From Photobacterium rosenbergii (GTDB lineage: Bacteria > Pseudomonadota > Gammaproteobacteria > Enterobacterales > Vibrionaceae): 47,324 nt of DNA. The notes under the pieces are model-generated. The model searched no databases, was not told where the DNA came from, and worked only from the letters and a program-made list of their open reading frames with translations. The position numbers were made by a program, and so were the translations under genes. The stretch spans positions 1-47,324 of the forward strand of contig NZ_PYMB01000029.1 in NCBI RefSeq assembly GCF_003026455.1. Reading direction: 5' to 3'. Shown piece after piece: positions 15,647-27,725 of this stretch (position 1 is its first letter; each line of letters begins with the position of its first letter).

Positions 15647-18052
15647 ATGGCGATGAAAAAACTGTTGGTCGCAACACTATTGCTTGGCAGTAGTGTTGCG
15701 CAGAGTGCGGAACAATTTGTAGTAGACGATATCCGCTTTGAGGGCCTCCAGCGTGTGACGCTCGGTGCCGCATTGCTCCAGATGCCGGTAAGGGTTGGTG
15801 ACAATGTCGATGAGGGTGATATTTCCGAGATGATCCAGGCGCTATTTGCGTCGGGCAACTTCGAAGATATCCAAGTTTTCCGTGATGGGAATACCTTATT
15901 GGTTCAGGTTCAGGAGCGCCCGACGATTGCCAGTATTACCTTCTCTGGCAACAAGGCGATCAAGGAAGAGCAGCTGACGGAAAACCTGGATGCCTCCCGC
16001 ATCCGTGTCGGTGAATCGCTCGACCGTACCACCCTGAGCAAAATTGAAAAAGGGCTGGAAGACTTCTACTACAGCGTTGGTAAGTATAACGCGACAGTGC
16101 AGGCGGTTGTGACGCCGCTGCCGCGTAACCGTGCTGACTTGAAGTTCGTGTTCACCGAAGGGGTATCGGCTGAAATCCAGCAGATCAACTTCATCGGTAA
16201 CGATGTATTTAGCGATGAGGAACTGCGCGGTAAATTCAAGCTTCAGTCTGAAGTATCGTGGTGGAACTTCTTTGCTGACAAGAAATACCAGAAGCAGGTG
16301 CTGGCAGGGGACTTGGAGACTTTGCGCTCAATGTACCTCAACAATGGTTACCTAAAATACCGACTTGATTCGACTCAAGTTGCAATCTCTCCTGATAAGA
16401 AAGGGGTATACATCACCCTGAAGGTTGACGAGGGCGAGCAGTATAAAATCAAGAACGTACAATTGCGTGGCGATTTGCTAGGCAAGAGTGCAGAGCTGGA
16501 ATCTCTGGTTGCTATTGAAGGTGGCGACGTCTACAACGGCGCTGAAGTGACGGCTTTGGAAGAGTCGTTAAAGCGCAAGCTTGGCGAACTCGGTTATGCC
16601 TACCCACAGGTCAACACCATTCCTGACTTTGACGATGACACCCAAGAAGTCGCATTGATTGTCAATGTTGAACCAGGTAAGCGTATCTATGTCCGTAACA
16701 TTGGTTTCTCGGGCAACACCTCAACTAAAGATGAAGTTTTGCGCCGTGAAATGCGCCAGATGGAAGGTAGTTGGTTGAACTCCCGTTCGGTAGAGCGTGG
16801 TAAAGAGCGTTTGAGCCGTACCGGTTTCTTCGAAACGGTTGATGTCCAAACTGTCCGTGTTCCGGGCACTGACGATCAGGTTGATCTGCAGTACAGTGTC
16901 AAAGAGGCCAATGCCGGTAACATCAACTTTGGTGTCGGCTACGGTACTGAATCAGGGATCAGTTTCCAGGCAGGTATCCAGCAGGATAACTTCCTAGGTA
17001 CCGGTAATCGTTTTGGTATCAATGCGATGATGAACGATTACCAGAAAAACGTCAGCTTAGAGTACCGTGATCCGTACTTTACCCTCGATGGTATTAGTTT
17101 GGGCGGCAAGGTGTACTACAACGAGTTCGAGGCATCCGATGCCAACATCTCTGACTATACCAACCAGAGCTACGGTGCCAGCCTGACCTGGGGTTTCCCA
17201 TTTGATGAACTGAACTTCTTCGAATTTGGTTTGGGCTACGATCACAACAAGATTTCCAATACTCAGGAATACGTCCAGATTGAGAAGTTCAAGTTAATCC
17301 ATGGCTTCAACACTGGCGATAATGTTATCGAACTGGACGACTTCAACTGGTCGGTATCTTGGACCCGAAATAACCTTAACCGAGGTTACTTCCCAACCGC
17401 CGGTAACCACCAGCGTGCGACATTCCGCATGACGATTCCTGGCTCGGATGCCCAGTATTTCAAAGCTCAGTATGATGTACGCCAGTACTTCCCGCTGACT
17501 GAAGACCACGGCTACAGCCTATTGCTCCGTGGCCGGGTAGGTTACGGTAATGGTTATGGTACAACGGATAATGGCAGTGACCAGCTGTTGCCGTTCTACG
17601 AAAACTACTATGCCGGTGGTTTCTCGACCTTGCGTGGCTTCCGTTCTAACACGGTAGGCCCTAAAGCGATCTATGTGAATCCAGGCAACGGTAACAATAA
17701 TACTTACGTTGGTTCAGACGATGCAGCCGGTGGTAACGCCGTTGCGCTGGCCAGTATGGAGCTGATCGTCCCGACGCCATTCGCGTCCGATGAGGTCCGC
17801 AACCAAATTCGTACCAGTGTGTTTGTCGACGCCGGTACGGTGTGGGATACGGAATATGATGTGCCAAGCAGCGCGGAAGGCAAGTATATTAATGATTATT
17901 CCGATCCGTCGTTGATCCGTGCGTCTTATGGTGCAGCCCTGCAGTGGATGTCGCCAATGGGACCGCTCGTATTCTCGGTTGCTAAGCCAATCAAGAAATA
18001 CGAGGGTGATGATGAAGAATTCTTCACCTTCACGATTGGTCGAACATTCTAA
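15647..18052 (+). CDS. bamA: Outer-membrane assembly factor BamA
   Basis: An 801-residue Omp85 protein that folds and inserts beta-barrel proteins. A signal peptide (about residues 1-20, ending VAQSA) precedes EQFVVDDIRFEGLQRV. Five POTRA domains follow (to about 420), then a 16-strand barrel. The barrel carries GYGTESG..., YYAGGFSTLRGFRSN (the conserved RGF loop) and a C-terminal Phe (FTIGRTF), the usual barrel signal. A second ATG at 15653 (MKKLL) is equally likely as the start. It sits between rseP and skp, the standard envelope-biogenesis order. Confidence 0.97.
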   Translation: MAMKKLLVATLLLGSSVAQSAEQFVVDDIRFEGLQRVTLGAALLQMPVRVGDNVDEGDISEMIQALFASGNFEDIQVFRDGNTLLVQVQERPTIASITFSGNKAIKEEQLTENLDASRIRVGESLDRTTLSKIEKGLEDFYYSVGKYNATVQAVVTPLPRNRADLKFVFTEGVSAEIQQINFIGNDVFSDEELRGKFKLQSEVSWWNFFADKKYQKQVLAGDLETLRSMYLNNGYLKYRLDSTQVAISPDKKGVYITLKVDEGEQYKIKNVQLRGDLLGKSAELESLVAIEGGDVYNGAEVTALEESLKRKLGELGYAYPQVNTIPDFDDDTQEVALIVNVEPGKRIYVRNIGFSGNTSTKDEVLRREMRQMEGSWLNSRSVERGKERLSRTGFFETVDVQTVRVPGTDDQVDLQYSVKEANAGNINFGVGYGTESGISFQAGIQQDNFLGTGNRFGINAMMNDYQKNVSLEYRDPYFTLDGISLGGKVYYNEFEASDANISDYTNQSYGASLTWGFPFDELNFFEFGLGYDHNKISNTQEYVQIEKFKLIHGFNTGDNVIELDDFNWSVSWTRNNLNRGYFPTAGNHQRATFRMTIPGSDAQYFKAQYDVRQYFPLTEDHGYSLLLRGRVGYGNGYGTTDNGSDQLLPFYENYYAGGFSTLRGFRSNTVGPKAIYVNPGNGNNNTYVGSDDAAGGNAVALASMELIVPTPFASDEVRNQIRTSVFVDAGTVWDTEYDVPSSAEGKYINDYSDPSLIRASYGAALQWMSPMGPLVFSVAKPIKKYEGDDEEFFTFTIGRTF

Positions 18053-18071
18053 ATATTTGAGGAGATACCCT

Positions 18072-18581
18072 TTGAAACAGTGGATGAAAGCGGCTGGCCT
18101 TAGCCTTGTGATTCTATCGTCGTCATTTTATGCCCAAGCCGCAGAAGCCGCACAAAAGGTGGGTTATGTGGCAACGGGTCAAGCAATGGCGCAGTTGGCT
18201 CAGCGTTACAATGTGTCTGAAAAGCTACGTAACGAGTTCAAAGATCGTATCGATGAACTACGTGGCATCGAAGGCCGCATGAAGACCAAAGTTGACAAAA
18301 TGAAGCGTGATGGCGAGCTGATGAGCTCAAGCGAGAAAACTAAGCTACAGCGCGAAATGCAGGCATTGGAGTCTAACTACAAGCTGAAGGCGCAAGCCCT
18401 GCAGGAAGATCAGCGTCGCCGTGGCGCAGAGGAAGAGCAGAAGTTGGTTCAGAAGCTGCGCACTGCGATTCAAGATGTGGCTAAGCGTGAAGGCTACGAT
18501 CTAGTTGTTGATGCTAACGCGGTACTGTACGCAAGCCCGAGTGACGATCTGTCTTCGAAAGTGATTTCTGCCGTTAAGTAA
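18072..18581 (+). CDS. skp: Periplasmic chaperone Skp (OmpH)
   Basis: A 169-residue trimeric chaperone that holds unfolded outer-membrane proteins. The start is taken as TTG 18072: GAGGAG lies at 18059-18064, 7 bases before, and (M)KQWMKAAGL aligns with E. coli MKKWLLAAGL. An ATG at 18084 would shorten the signal peptide. Cleavage is likely after AQAAEA or nearby. A long charged coiled coil (about residues 55-135) forms the tentacles. The DLVVDANAVLY strand near the C-terminus is conserved. Confidence 0.94.
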   Translation: MKQWMKAAGLSLVILSSSFYAQAAEAAQKVGYVATGQAMAQLAQRYNVSEKLRNEFKDRIDELRGIEGRMKTKVDKMKRDGELMSSSEKTKLQREMQALESNYKLKAQALQEDQRRRGAEEEQKLVQKLRTAIQDVAKREGYDLVVDANAVLYASPSDDLSSKVISAVK

Positions 18582-18613
18582 GCTTGCCTTAACATCTCAG
18601 AAACTCTTCATAT

Positions 18614-18660
18614 AAGTCGAAAGCATGGGGGATACTTTGGTAAACTTCATCTTTCGACTT
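18614..18660 (+). terminator. Ten-pair stem with long loop between skp and lpxD
   Basis: AAGTCGAAAG (18614-18623) pairs exactly with CTTTCGACTT (18651-18660) around a 27-base loop, and GTTTTATTTT follows. It could be a terminator with an unusual loop or a structured RNA element. The rest of the 246-base gap (18582-18827) shows no gene. Confidence 0.5.
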
Positions 18661-18827
18661 GTTTTATTTTGGGCGGTTAGCCCCTAGCATACTGGTCTTA
18701 CCAAGTGGAATGATATTCTGGGTCAACATAGGCGTCTCAATAATGGGGTCTGTCTGTTGAACAAGATAGAATTACCGGTTGGTATTAGGTATGCCAACAC
18801 AGAATTAGAAAATATATAAGGTATCGA

Positions 18828-19853
18828 ATGGCTGGAATGACTCTTGCTGATATAGCAGCTAAGCTGGGTGCTGAACTTCGTGGTGATGGCACAGTAGTTA
18901 TCGAATCTATTGCAGGGATGGCAACGGCCAAAGAAGGCCAGATTACTTTCCTGTCTAGCAGTAAATACCGTAAGCAACTGGCAGAATGCCAAGCGGCAGC
19001 AGTGATGCTCAAAGAGGCTGATGCTGAAGGCTTTGAAGGTAACGCCTTGCTAATGGCAGACCCTTACTTGGGGTATGCAAAAGTGGCCCAACTATTGGAT
19101 ACCACTCCTGCTGCAGCGTCTGACATAGCGCCTTCTGCCTATGTTGACCCAACCGCTCAGCTTGGTGAGAACGTTTCTATTGGCCACAATGCCGTAATTG
19201 AGGCTGGCGCGCAGATTGGTGATAACGCCCAAATCGGTGCGGGATGCTTTATCGGCAAGAATGCCCAGATTGGTGCGGGCACCAAACTATGGGCTAACGT
19301 GACTATTTACCACAGCGTAGTGCTTGGCGAGCAGTGCCTAGTCCAATCGAGCACTGTGATTGGTGCAGACGGCTTTGGCTATGCCAACGACAAAGGCGAA
19401 TGGGTGAAAATCCCACAGCTGGGCAGCGTTCGTATTGGCAACCGCGTTGAAATTGGTGCGTGTACGACTATTGACCGTGGCGCGTTGGATGACACTATCA
19501 TCGAAGATAACGTGATTATCGATAACCAGATGCAAATCGCCCACAACGTGCAGATCGGATATGGTACGGCTATGGCTGGTGGTACCATTGTTGCCGGCAG
19601 TACCAAAATTGGTAAATACTGCATTATCGGTGGTGCATCGGTACTCAATGGCCATATTGAAATCGCCGACGGCGTGACCATTACCGGTATGGGTATGGTA
19701 ATGCGCAGCATTGAAGAGAAGGGGATGTATTCATCGGGTATCCCACTTCAGCCGAATAAAGAATGGCGTAAGACAGCCGCTCGTACGATGAAGATCGACG
19801 ACATGAACAAACGTCTTAAGGCTGTTGAAAAGCAACTGGAGAAAGGCGAATAA
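18828..19853 (+). CDS. lpxD: UDP-3-O-(3-hydroxyacyl)glucosamine N-acyltransferase LpxD
   Basis: A 341-residue third enzyme of lipid A synthesis, transferring a hydroxyacyl chain from acyl carrier protein. An N-terminal uridine-binding domain (1-100) is followed by left-handed beta-helix hexapeptide repeats (about 105-310). The catalytic His is in NQMQIAHNVQIG. The C-terminal helix (MKIDDMNKRLKAVEKQLEK) binds ACP. The family length is 341 in E. coli. AAGG precedes the ATG. Confidence 0.98.
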   Translation: MAGMTLADIAAKLGAELRGDGTVVIESIAGMATAKEGQITFLSSSKYRKQLAECQAAAVMLKEADAEGFEGNALLMADPYLGYAKVAQLLDTTPAAASDIAPSAYVDPTAQLGENVSIGHNAVIEAGAQIGDNAQIGAGCFIGKNAQIGAGTKLWANVTIYHSVVLGEQCLVQSSTVIGADGFGYANDKGEWVKIPQLGSVRIGNRVEIGACTTIDRGALDDTIIEDNVIIDNQMQIAHNVQIGYGTAMAGGTIVAGSTKIGKYCIIGGASVLNGHIEIADGVTITGMGMVMRSIEEKGMYSSGIPLQPNKEWRKTAARTMKIDDMNKRLKAVEKQLEKGE

Positions 19854-19875
19854 GCGCCTACCAGGAACCGTCTTC

Positions 19876-19905
19876 GCGGCCAAGTAAACTGGCCGCTTTG
19901 CTTTT
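19876..19905 (+). terminator. Terminator between lpxD and fabZ
   Basis: GCGGCCA (19876-19882), loop AGTAAAC, TGGCCGC (19890-19896), then TTTGCTTTT. A 7-pair GC-rich stem. Confidence 0.75.
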
Positions 19906-19947
19906 CGGGCAAACCGCATTTTTAATTTTTTATACAGGAATTCAGTT

Positions 19948-20400
19948 TTGACTAGCGAAAATAAAACGCTGAATATTACAGAGATTCAAGAGCTTCTTCC
20001 GCACCGTTACCCGTTTTTGATGATTGATCGCGTAACCCATTACGAAGAAGGTAAAACCCTAACAGGTATCAAAAATGTATCTGTTAACGAGCCTCAGTTT
20101 ACTGGCCACTTTCCAAAAATGCCGGTCTTCCCTGGTGTGATGATCCTTGAAGCGATGGCTCAGGCAACAGGCCTGCTGGCATTCAAAACATTTGGTGCGC
20201 CGGCTGAAAATGAGCTGTACTACTTTGCTAGCGTTGATAACGGTAAATTCCGCAAACCGGTTGTACCGGGTGACCAGTTGGTTATCGAGGTGGAATTCCT
20301 GAAGGAGCGCCGCGGTATTGCTATGTTTAATGGTGTAGCGAAAGTTGATGGCGAAGTGGTTTGTTCAGCAGAGCTGAAATGTGCAAGACGAGAGTTTTAA
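19948..20400 (+). CDS. fabZ: 3-hydroxyacyl-ACP dehydratase FabZ
   Basis: A 150-residue hot-dog-fold enzyme that dehydrates 3-hydroxyacyl-ACP in fatty-acid elongation. The catalytic pair is H54 (TGHFPKMPVFPG) and E68 (ILEAMAQA). HRYPFLMIDRV is the other signature. The start is TTG 19948, with CAGGAA upstream; no ATG or GTG lies suitably in frame. It shares the 3-hydroxyacyl-ACP pool with LpxA and LpxD. Its TAA overlaps the lpxA ATG by one base (TAATG), so the two are coupled. Confidence 0.97.
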   Translation: MTSENKTLNITEIQELLPHRYPFLMIDRVTHYEEGKTLTGIKNVSVNEPQFTGHFPKMPVFPGVMILEAMAQATGLLAFKTFGAPAENELYYFASVDNGKFRKPVVPGDQLVIEVEFLKERRGIAMFNGVAKVDGEVVCSAELKCARREF

Positions 20401-21188
20401 TGATCCACGAAACTGCGCAGATTCACCCATCGGCGGTGATTGAAGAAGGCGTTAAGATTGGCGCCAATGTTACGGTTGGCCCGTTTACCTATATCGGCAA
20501 AGATGTCGAGATTGGTGACGGCAACGAGATCATGTCGCATGTTGTGATCAAGGGGCCAACCAAGATCGGTAATGATAACCGTATCTTCCCGTATGCCATT
20601 GTCGGCGAAGAGTGCCAGGACAAGAAGTACAACGGTGAACCGACTCGCTTGGAAATCGGTGATCGCAATGTGATCCGCGAAAGCGTCCAGATCCACCGTG
20701 GCACCATCCAGGACAAAGGTGTGACCATCGTAGGTAATGATAACCTGCTGTGCGTTAATGCCCATATTGCCCATGATGTTGTGGTTGGTAACCACACTCA
20801 CATTGGCAATAACTCTATCCTAGGTGGCCACGTGACCGTTGCTGACCATGCTGGTGTCATGGCGCTATCTGCGATCCACCCATTCTGTACGGTTGGTGCC
20901 TTCAGCTATGTTGGCGGTTGTTCGGCAGTGGTTCAAGATGTGCCGCCATACGTATTGGCACAGGGTAACCACGCGACACCTTACGGTTTGAACTTGGTTG
21001 GCTTGCAACGTAATGGCTTTGAGAAGAAAGAGCTTCATGCCCTGCGTCGCGCCTACAAAGAAATTTACCGTTCAGGTAAAACCATGGAAGAAGTGAAGCC
21101 GGTATTGGCTGAGATGGCCGAAGAATGGCCGTCTGTTGGCTTGTTCCTGGATGCGCTGATCAACACCGAACGCGGAATTATTCGTTAA
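20400..21188 (+). CDS. lpxA: UDP-N-acetylglucosamine acyltransferase LpxA
   Basis: A 262-residue first enzyme of lipid A synthesis, exactly the E. coli length. The hexapeptide-repeat beta-helix covers residues about 2-190. The catalytic H125 is in NAHIAHDVVVG, with H122 beside it. The C-terminal helical domain ends GLFLDALINTERGIIR. ATG 20400 is preferred over an in-frame start at 20361, which would overlap fabZ by 40 bases and add residues the family lacks. Confidence 0.98.
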   Translation: MIHETAQIHPSAVIEEGVKIGANVTVGPFTYIGKDVEIGDGNEIMSHVVIKGPTKIGNDNRIFPYAIVGEECQDKKYNGEPTRLEIGDRNVIRESVQIHRGTIQDKGVTIVGNDNLLCVNAHIAHDVVVGNHTHIGNNSILGGHVTVADHAGVMALSAIHPFCTVGAFSYVGGCSAVVQDVPPYVLAQGNHATPYGLNLVGLQRNGFEKKELHALRRAYKEIYRSGKTMEEVKPVLAEMAEEWPSVGLFLDALINTERGIIR

Positions 21189-21189
21189 C

Positions 21190-22329
21190 ATGACGAAGCC
21201 ACTTCGAATAGGAATTGTCGCCGGGGAAATCTCCGGCGATATTTTAGGTGCCGGCTTTATGCAGGCGGTGCGAGAACAGTATCCGGATGCCGAGTTTGTC
21301 GGTATAGCCGGGCCTCGGATGCAGGCCGAAGGCTGCGAGACACTGTTTGATATGGAAGAGCTGGCGGTGATGGGCATTGTCGAAGTGCTCGGTCGCCTGC
21401 CAAGGCTGTTCAAGGTCAAGGCTGAGCTGGTCAAGTATTTCACCGACAACCCGCCGGATGTCTTTGTCGGCATCGATGCGCCGGACTTCAACTTACGGCT
21501 GGAACGTAACCTCAAAGATGCCGGGATCAAAACCGTGCATTACGTCAGCCCGTCCGTATGGGCCTGGCGCCAGAAGCGGATCTTCAAAATCGAAGCGGCG
21601 ACCAACCTGGTGCTAGCCTTCCTGCCGTTCGAGAAAGCCTTCTACGACAAGTTCAACGTTCCGTGCGAGTTTATCGGCCATACGATGGCCGATGCGATCC
21701 CGATGGAGACCGATCAGGCTGCTGCGCGCGAGTTACTAGGGCTTGAGCAGGACAAACGCTGGCTGGCGGTATTGCCGGGTAGCCGTGGCGGCGAAATGGA
21801 GCTACTGGCTCCGCCGTTTATCGAAACCTGCAAGCTACTCAAGGCGCAGCACCCGGATCTCGGGTTTGTGGTTGCGCTGGTTAACCAGAAGCGCCGGGCC
21901 CAGTTTGAACAAGCATGGCGTGAAACGGCACCTGAACTCGATTTCGTGCTGGTCGACGATACGGCGCGCAATGTCATGATTGCCTCTGATGCGGTATTGC
22001 TGGCATCTGGCACCGTGGCACTGGAGTGTATGCTGGTCAAACGGCCGATGGTGGTGGGTTATAAGGTTAAGCCGCTAACCGCATGGCTGGCCAAGAAAAT
22101 GCTTAAAACCAAGTATGTGTCGTTGGCCAATATTTTGGCTGATCGCGAATTGGTGCCGGAATTGCTGCAAGATGACTGCACCCCAGAAAACTTGGCTGCA
22201 GAGGTAAACCGATTCCTCGACGCTGACAATACCGAACTGATGGCTGAATTTAACCGGCTGCACCAGCTGATCAAGTGTAACGCTGATCAGAAAGCGGCTG
22301 CCGCAGTCCTGCAACTAATTGATAAGTAA
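21190..22329 (+). CDS. lpxB: Lipid-A-disaccharide synthase LpxB
   Basis: A 379-residue GT19 glycosyltransferase that joins UDP-diacylglucosamine and lipid X. AGEISGDILGAGFM, VGIAGPRMQAEGC, VSPSVWAWRQKRI and the LPGSRGGEM nucleotide-binding loop are diagnostic. It starts one base after lpxA stops and ends one base before rnhB starts, with no clear separate ribosome site for rnhB, suggesting coupled translation through fabZ-lpxA-lpxB-rnhB. Length is close to E. coli (382). Confidence 0.98.
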   Translation: MTKPLRIGIVAGEISGDILGAGFMQAVREQYPDAEFVGIAGPRMQAEGCETLFDMEELAVMGIVEVLGRLPRLFKVKAELVKYFTDNPPDVFVGIDAPDFNLRLERNLKDAGIKTVHYVSPSVWAWRQKRIFKIEAATNLVLAFLPFEKAFYDKFNVPCEFIGHTMADAIPMETDQAAARELLGLEQDKRWLAVLPGSRGGEMELLAPPFIETCKLLKAQHPDLGFVVALVNQKRRAQFEQAWRETAPELDFVLVDDTARNVMIASDAVLLASGTVALECMLVKRPMVVGYKVKPLTAWLAKKMLKTKYVSLANILADRELVPELLQDDCTPENLAAEVNRFLDADNTELMAEFNRLHQLIKCNADQKAAAAVLQLIDK

Positions 22330-22330
22330 C

Positions 22331-22936
22331 ATGAGCAAAGAACTAGAACCGTTTGAGTATCCGGTAGCAACCTGCATTGCCGGCGTTGATGAAGTGGGCC
22401 GTGGCCCGCTGGTAGGCGCGGTGGTGACTGCAGCGGTAATTTTGGATCCGGCCAACCCAATCGAGGGGCTGACGGATTCAAAGAAATTGACTGAGAAGAA
22501 GCGCAACCTGCTGTTTGATGAAATCAAGGAAAAGGCGTTGGCTTGGTCATTGGGCCGCTGTGAGCCGGAAGAGATTGACCAACTCAATATCCTGCAGGCA
22601 ACCATGGTGGCCATGCAGCGTGCGGTTGCCGGGCTTTCTGTCCAGCCTGACTTTGTGTTGGTCGACGGAAACCGTATTCCTGAGTTGCCGATGGCTGCAC
22701 AAGCAGTGGTGAAGGGTGACCTGCGGGTTGCCGAGATCAGCGCTGCTTCTATTTTGGCGAAGGTAACCCGCGACCGCGAAATGGAAGTGCTGGATGCTGA
22801 ATATCCGCAATATGGCTTTGCCAAGCATAAGGGCTATCCGACCAAGGCGCATTTCGAGGCTTTGGCTGAGCATGGCGCTATCGAGCAGCACCGCAAAAGC
22901 TTCAAGCCGGTCAAGCGTATTCTTGGCCTGGACTGA
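22331..22936 (+). CDS. rnhB: Ribonuclease HII
   Basis: A 201-residue enzyme that nicks DNA at single ribonucleotides. The acidic site begins D20-E21 in GVDEVGRGPLVG; the later LVDGNRIPELP and SILAKVTRDREM supply the other residues. HKGYPTKAHFEAL is the conserved C-terminal stretch. ATG 22331 (MSKELEPFEY) is chosen over an in-frame start at 22319 inside lpxB. Next to dnaE, so genome-maintenance genes follow the lipid A genes as in other gamma-proteobacteria. Confidence 0.97.
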   Translation: MSKELEPFEYPVATCIAGVDEVGRGPLVGAVVTAAVILDPANPIEGLTDSKKLTEKKRNLLFDEIKEKALAWSLGRCEPEEIDQLNILQATMVAMQRAVAGLSVQPDFVLVDGNRIPELPMAAQAVVKGDLRVAEISAASILAKVTRDREMEVLDAEYPQYGFAKHKGYPTKAHFEALAEHGAIEQHRKSFKPVKRILGLD

Positions 22937-22997
22937 AGGCGGTTATAATCCTGCCAACCCGCGGGCTTTTGCATCCCTTTAAATCCTGCAGTGTCAA

Positions 22998-23051
22998 AAG
23001 ATGGTGATTAGAGTCAACAGCCATGGTGCTTTGGGCTATAATCACCTTCTT
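22998..23051. promoter_or_regulatory. dnaE promoter enclosed by an imperfect inverted repeat
   Basis: TCAACA (23014-23019), a 17-base spacer and a perfect TATAAT (23037-23042) make a good sigma-70 promoter 40 bases before dnaE. The arms AAGATGGTGATTA (22998-23010) and TAATCACCTTCTT (23039-23051) are inverted repeats with one mismatch in 13. The right arm covers most of the -10. Another TATAAT lies at 22944-22949 without a clear -35. Confidence 0.6.
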
Positions 23052-23081
23052 GTTTTTTGAACAACTCTATTCTGGTTAGTC

Positions 23082-26561
<3,480 letters not shown>

Positions 26562-26621
26562 AATAGCCCATAGTTATCTGTTATAGATACCCAGAATTAT
26601 GAGCAAAAGGACTGAAATGGT

Positions 26622-27581
26622 ATGAGCCTGAACTTCCTTGAGTTTGAACAACCGATTGCTGAACTAGAAGCAAAAATCGAAGCACTGCGTGATGTTTCTC
26701 GCCGTGATGAATCTAAATCGGTTGATTTGGATAAAGAAATTGAGCAACTGGAAAAGAAGAGCCTAGAGCTGACCAAGAAAATCTTTGGTGATCTTGGTGC
26801 TTGGCAGGTGGCTCAGTTGGCACGTCACCCACAGCGCCCATACACGTTCGACTATGTCGAAAACATGTTTACCGAGTTCGATGAACTGGCTGGTGACCGC
26901 GCGTTTGCCGATGATAAAGCCTTGGTTGGCGGCATTGCCCGCCTTGACGGTCGCCCGGTGATGGTGATTGGTCACCAGAAAGGCCGTGAGACTAAAGAGA
27001 AAGTGCTGCGTAACTTCGGGATGCCAAAGCCGGAAGGTTACCGCAAAGCCCTTCGCCTGATGAAAATGGCAGAGCGCTTCAAAATGCCGATCGTAACTTT
27101 CATTGATACTGCGGGTGCTTACCCAGGTGTTGGTGCGGAAGAGCGCGGCCAGTCAGAAGCGATTGCCACTAACCTTAAAGAGATGGCCGGTCTTACTGTC
27201 CCTGTTATCTGTAACGTTGTGGGTGAAGGTGGTTCTGGTGGTGCACTCGCGATTGGTGTGGGTGACTGCGTGAACATGCTGCAGTACTCAACTTACTCAG
27301 TGATCTCGCCTGAAGGTTGTGCCTCTATCCTATGGCGCGATTCTGACAAGGCCCCACAGGCGGCAGAAGCGATGGGCATGACGGCTGATCGCCTGAAAGA
27401 GCTTGAGCTTATCGATAACATCATCGAAGAGCCACTAGGTGGTGCACACCGTAACGTGGTTGAGATGGCAGGGTCGTTGAAAAAGCAGATCCTAGCGACG
27501 TTGGAAGAGCTGGATCAGCTTGATACCGAAGCACTGCTTGAGCGTCGTTACCAGCGCCTGATGAGCTACGGTTACTGCTAA
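26622..27581 (+). CDS. accA: Acetyl-CoA carboxylase carboxyltransferase alpha subunit
   Basis: A 319-residue subunit that, with AccD, moves CO2 from biotin to acetyl-CoA to make malonyl-CoA. The N-terminal helix pair is followed by a crotonase-like fold. GDRAFADDKALVGGIARLDG, IDTAGAYPGVGAEERGQSEA and VGEGGSGGALAIG are the signatures. Length equals E. coli AccA (319). AAGGA precedes the ATG. The usual neighbour of dnaE. Confidence 0.98.
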   Translation: MSLNFLEFEQPIAELEAKIEALRDVSRRDESKSVDLDKEIEQLEKKSLELTKKIFGDLGAWQVAQLARHPQRPYTFDYVENMFTEFDELAGDRAFADDKALVGGIARLDGRPVMVIGHQKGRETKEKVLRNFGMPKPEGYRKALRLMKMAERFKMPIVTFIDTAGAYPGVGAEERGQSEAIATNLKEMAGLTVPVICNVVGEGGSGGALAIGVGDCVNMLQYSTYSVISPEGCASILWRDSDKAPQAAEAMGMTADRLKELELIDNIIEEPLGGAHRNVVEMAGSLKKQILATLEELDQLDTEALLERRYQRLMSYGYC

Positions 27582-27625
27582 TCGAAGAAGCCCTCTTTGC
27601 AGGGGCTTGCTAGACAAAGAATATA

Positions 27626-27656
27626 ACGGGTCAGCCTTTGGGCTGGCCCGTTTTTT
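27626..27656 (+). terminator. Terminator after accA
   Basis: CGGGTCAGCC (27627-27636), loop TTTG, GGCTGGCCCG (27641-27650) with one G-U pair, then TTTTTT. A smaller hairpin, AGCCC/GGGGCT, lies just before it. Confidence 0.9.
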
Positions 27657-27689
27657 ATTCAGGGTTTACCTTTACCAGGGCTGGGAGGG

Positions 27690-27695
27690 TATACT
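27690..27695 (+). promoter_or_regulatory. Possible -10 of the tilS promoter
   Basis: TATACT, with TTTACC at 27665-27670 as a weak -35 at a long 19-base spacing. It lies just past the accA terminator and 30 bases before the preferred tilS start. Confidence 0.35.
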
Positions 27696-27725
27696 TTTGC
27701 AGTGTGTTATTTCGGATGTCGCTCA

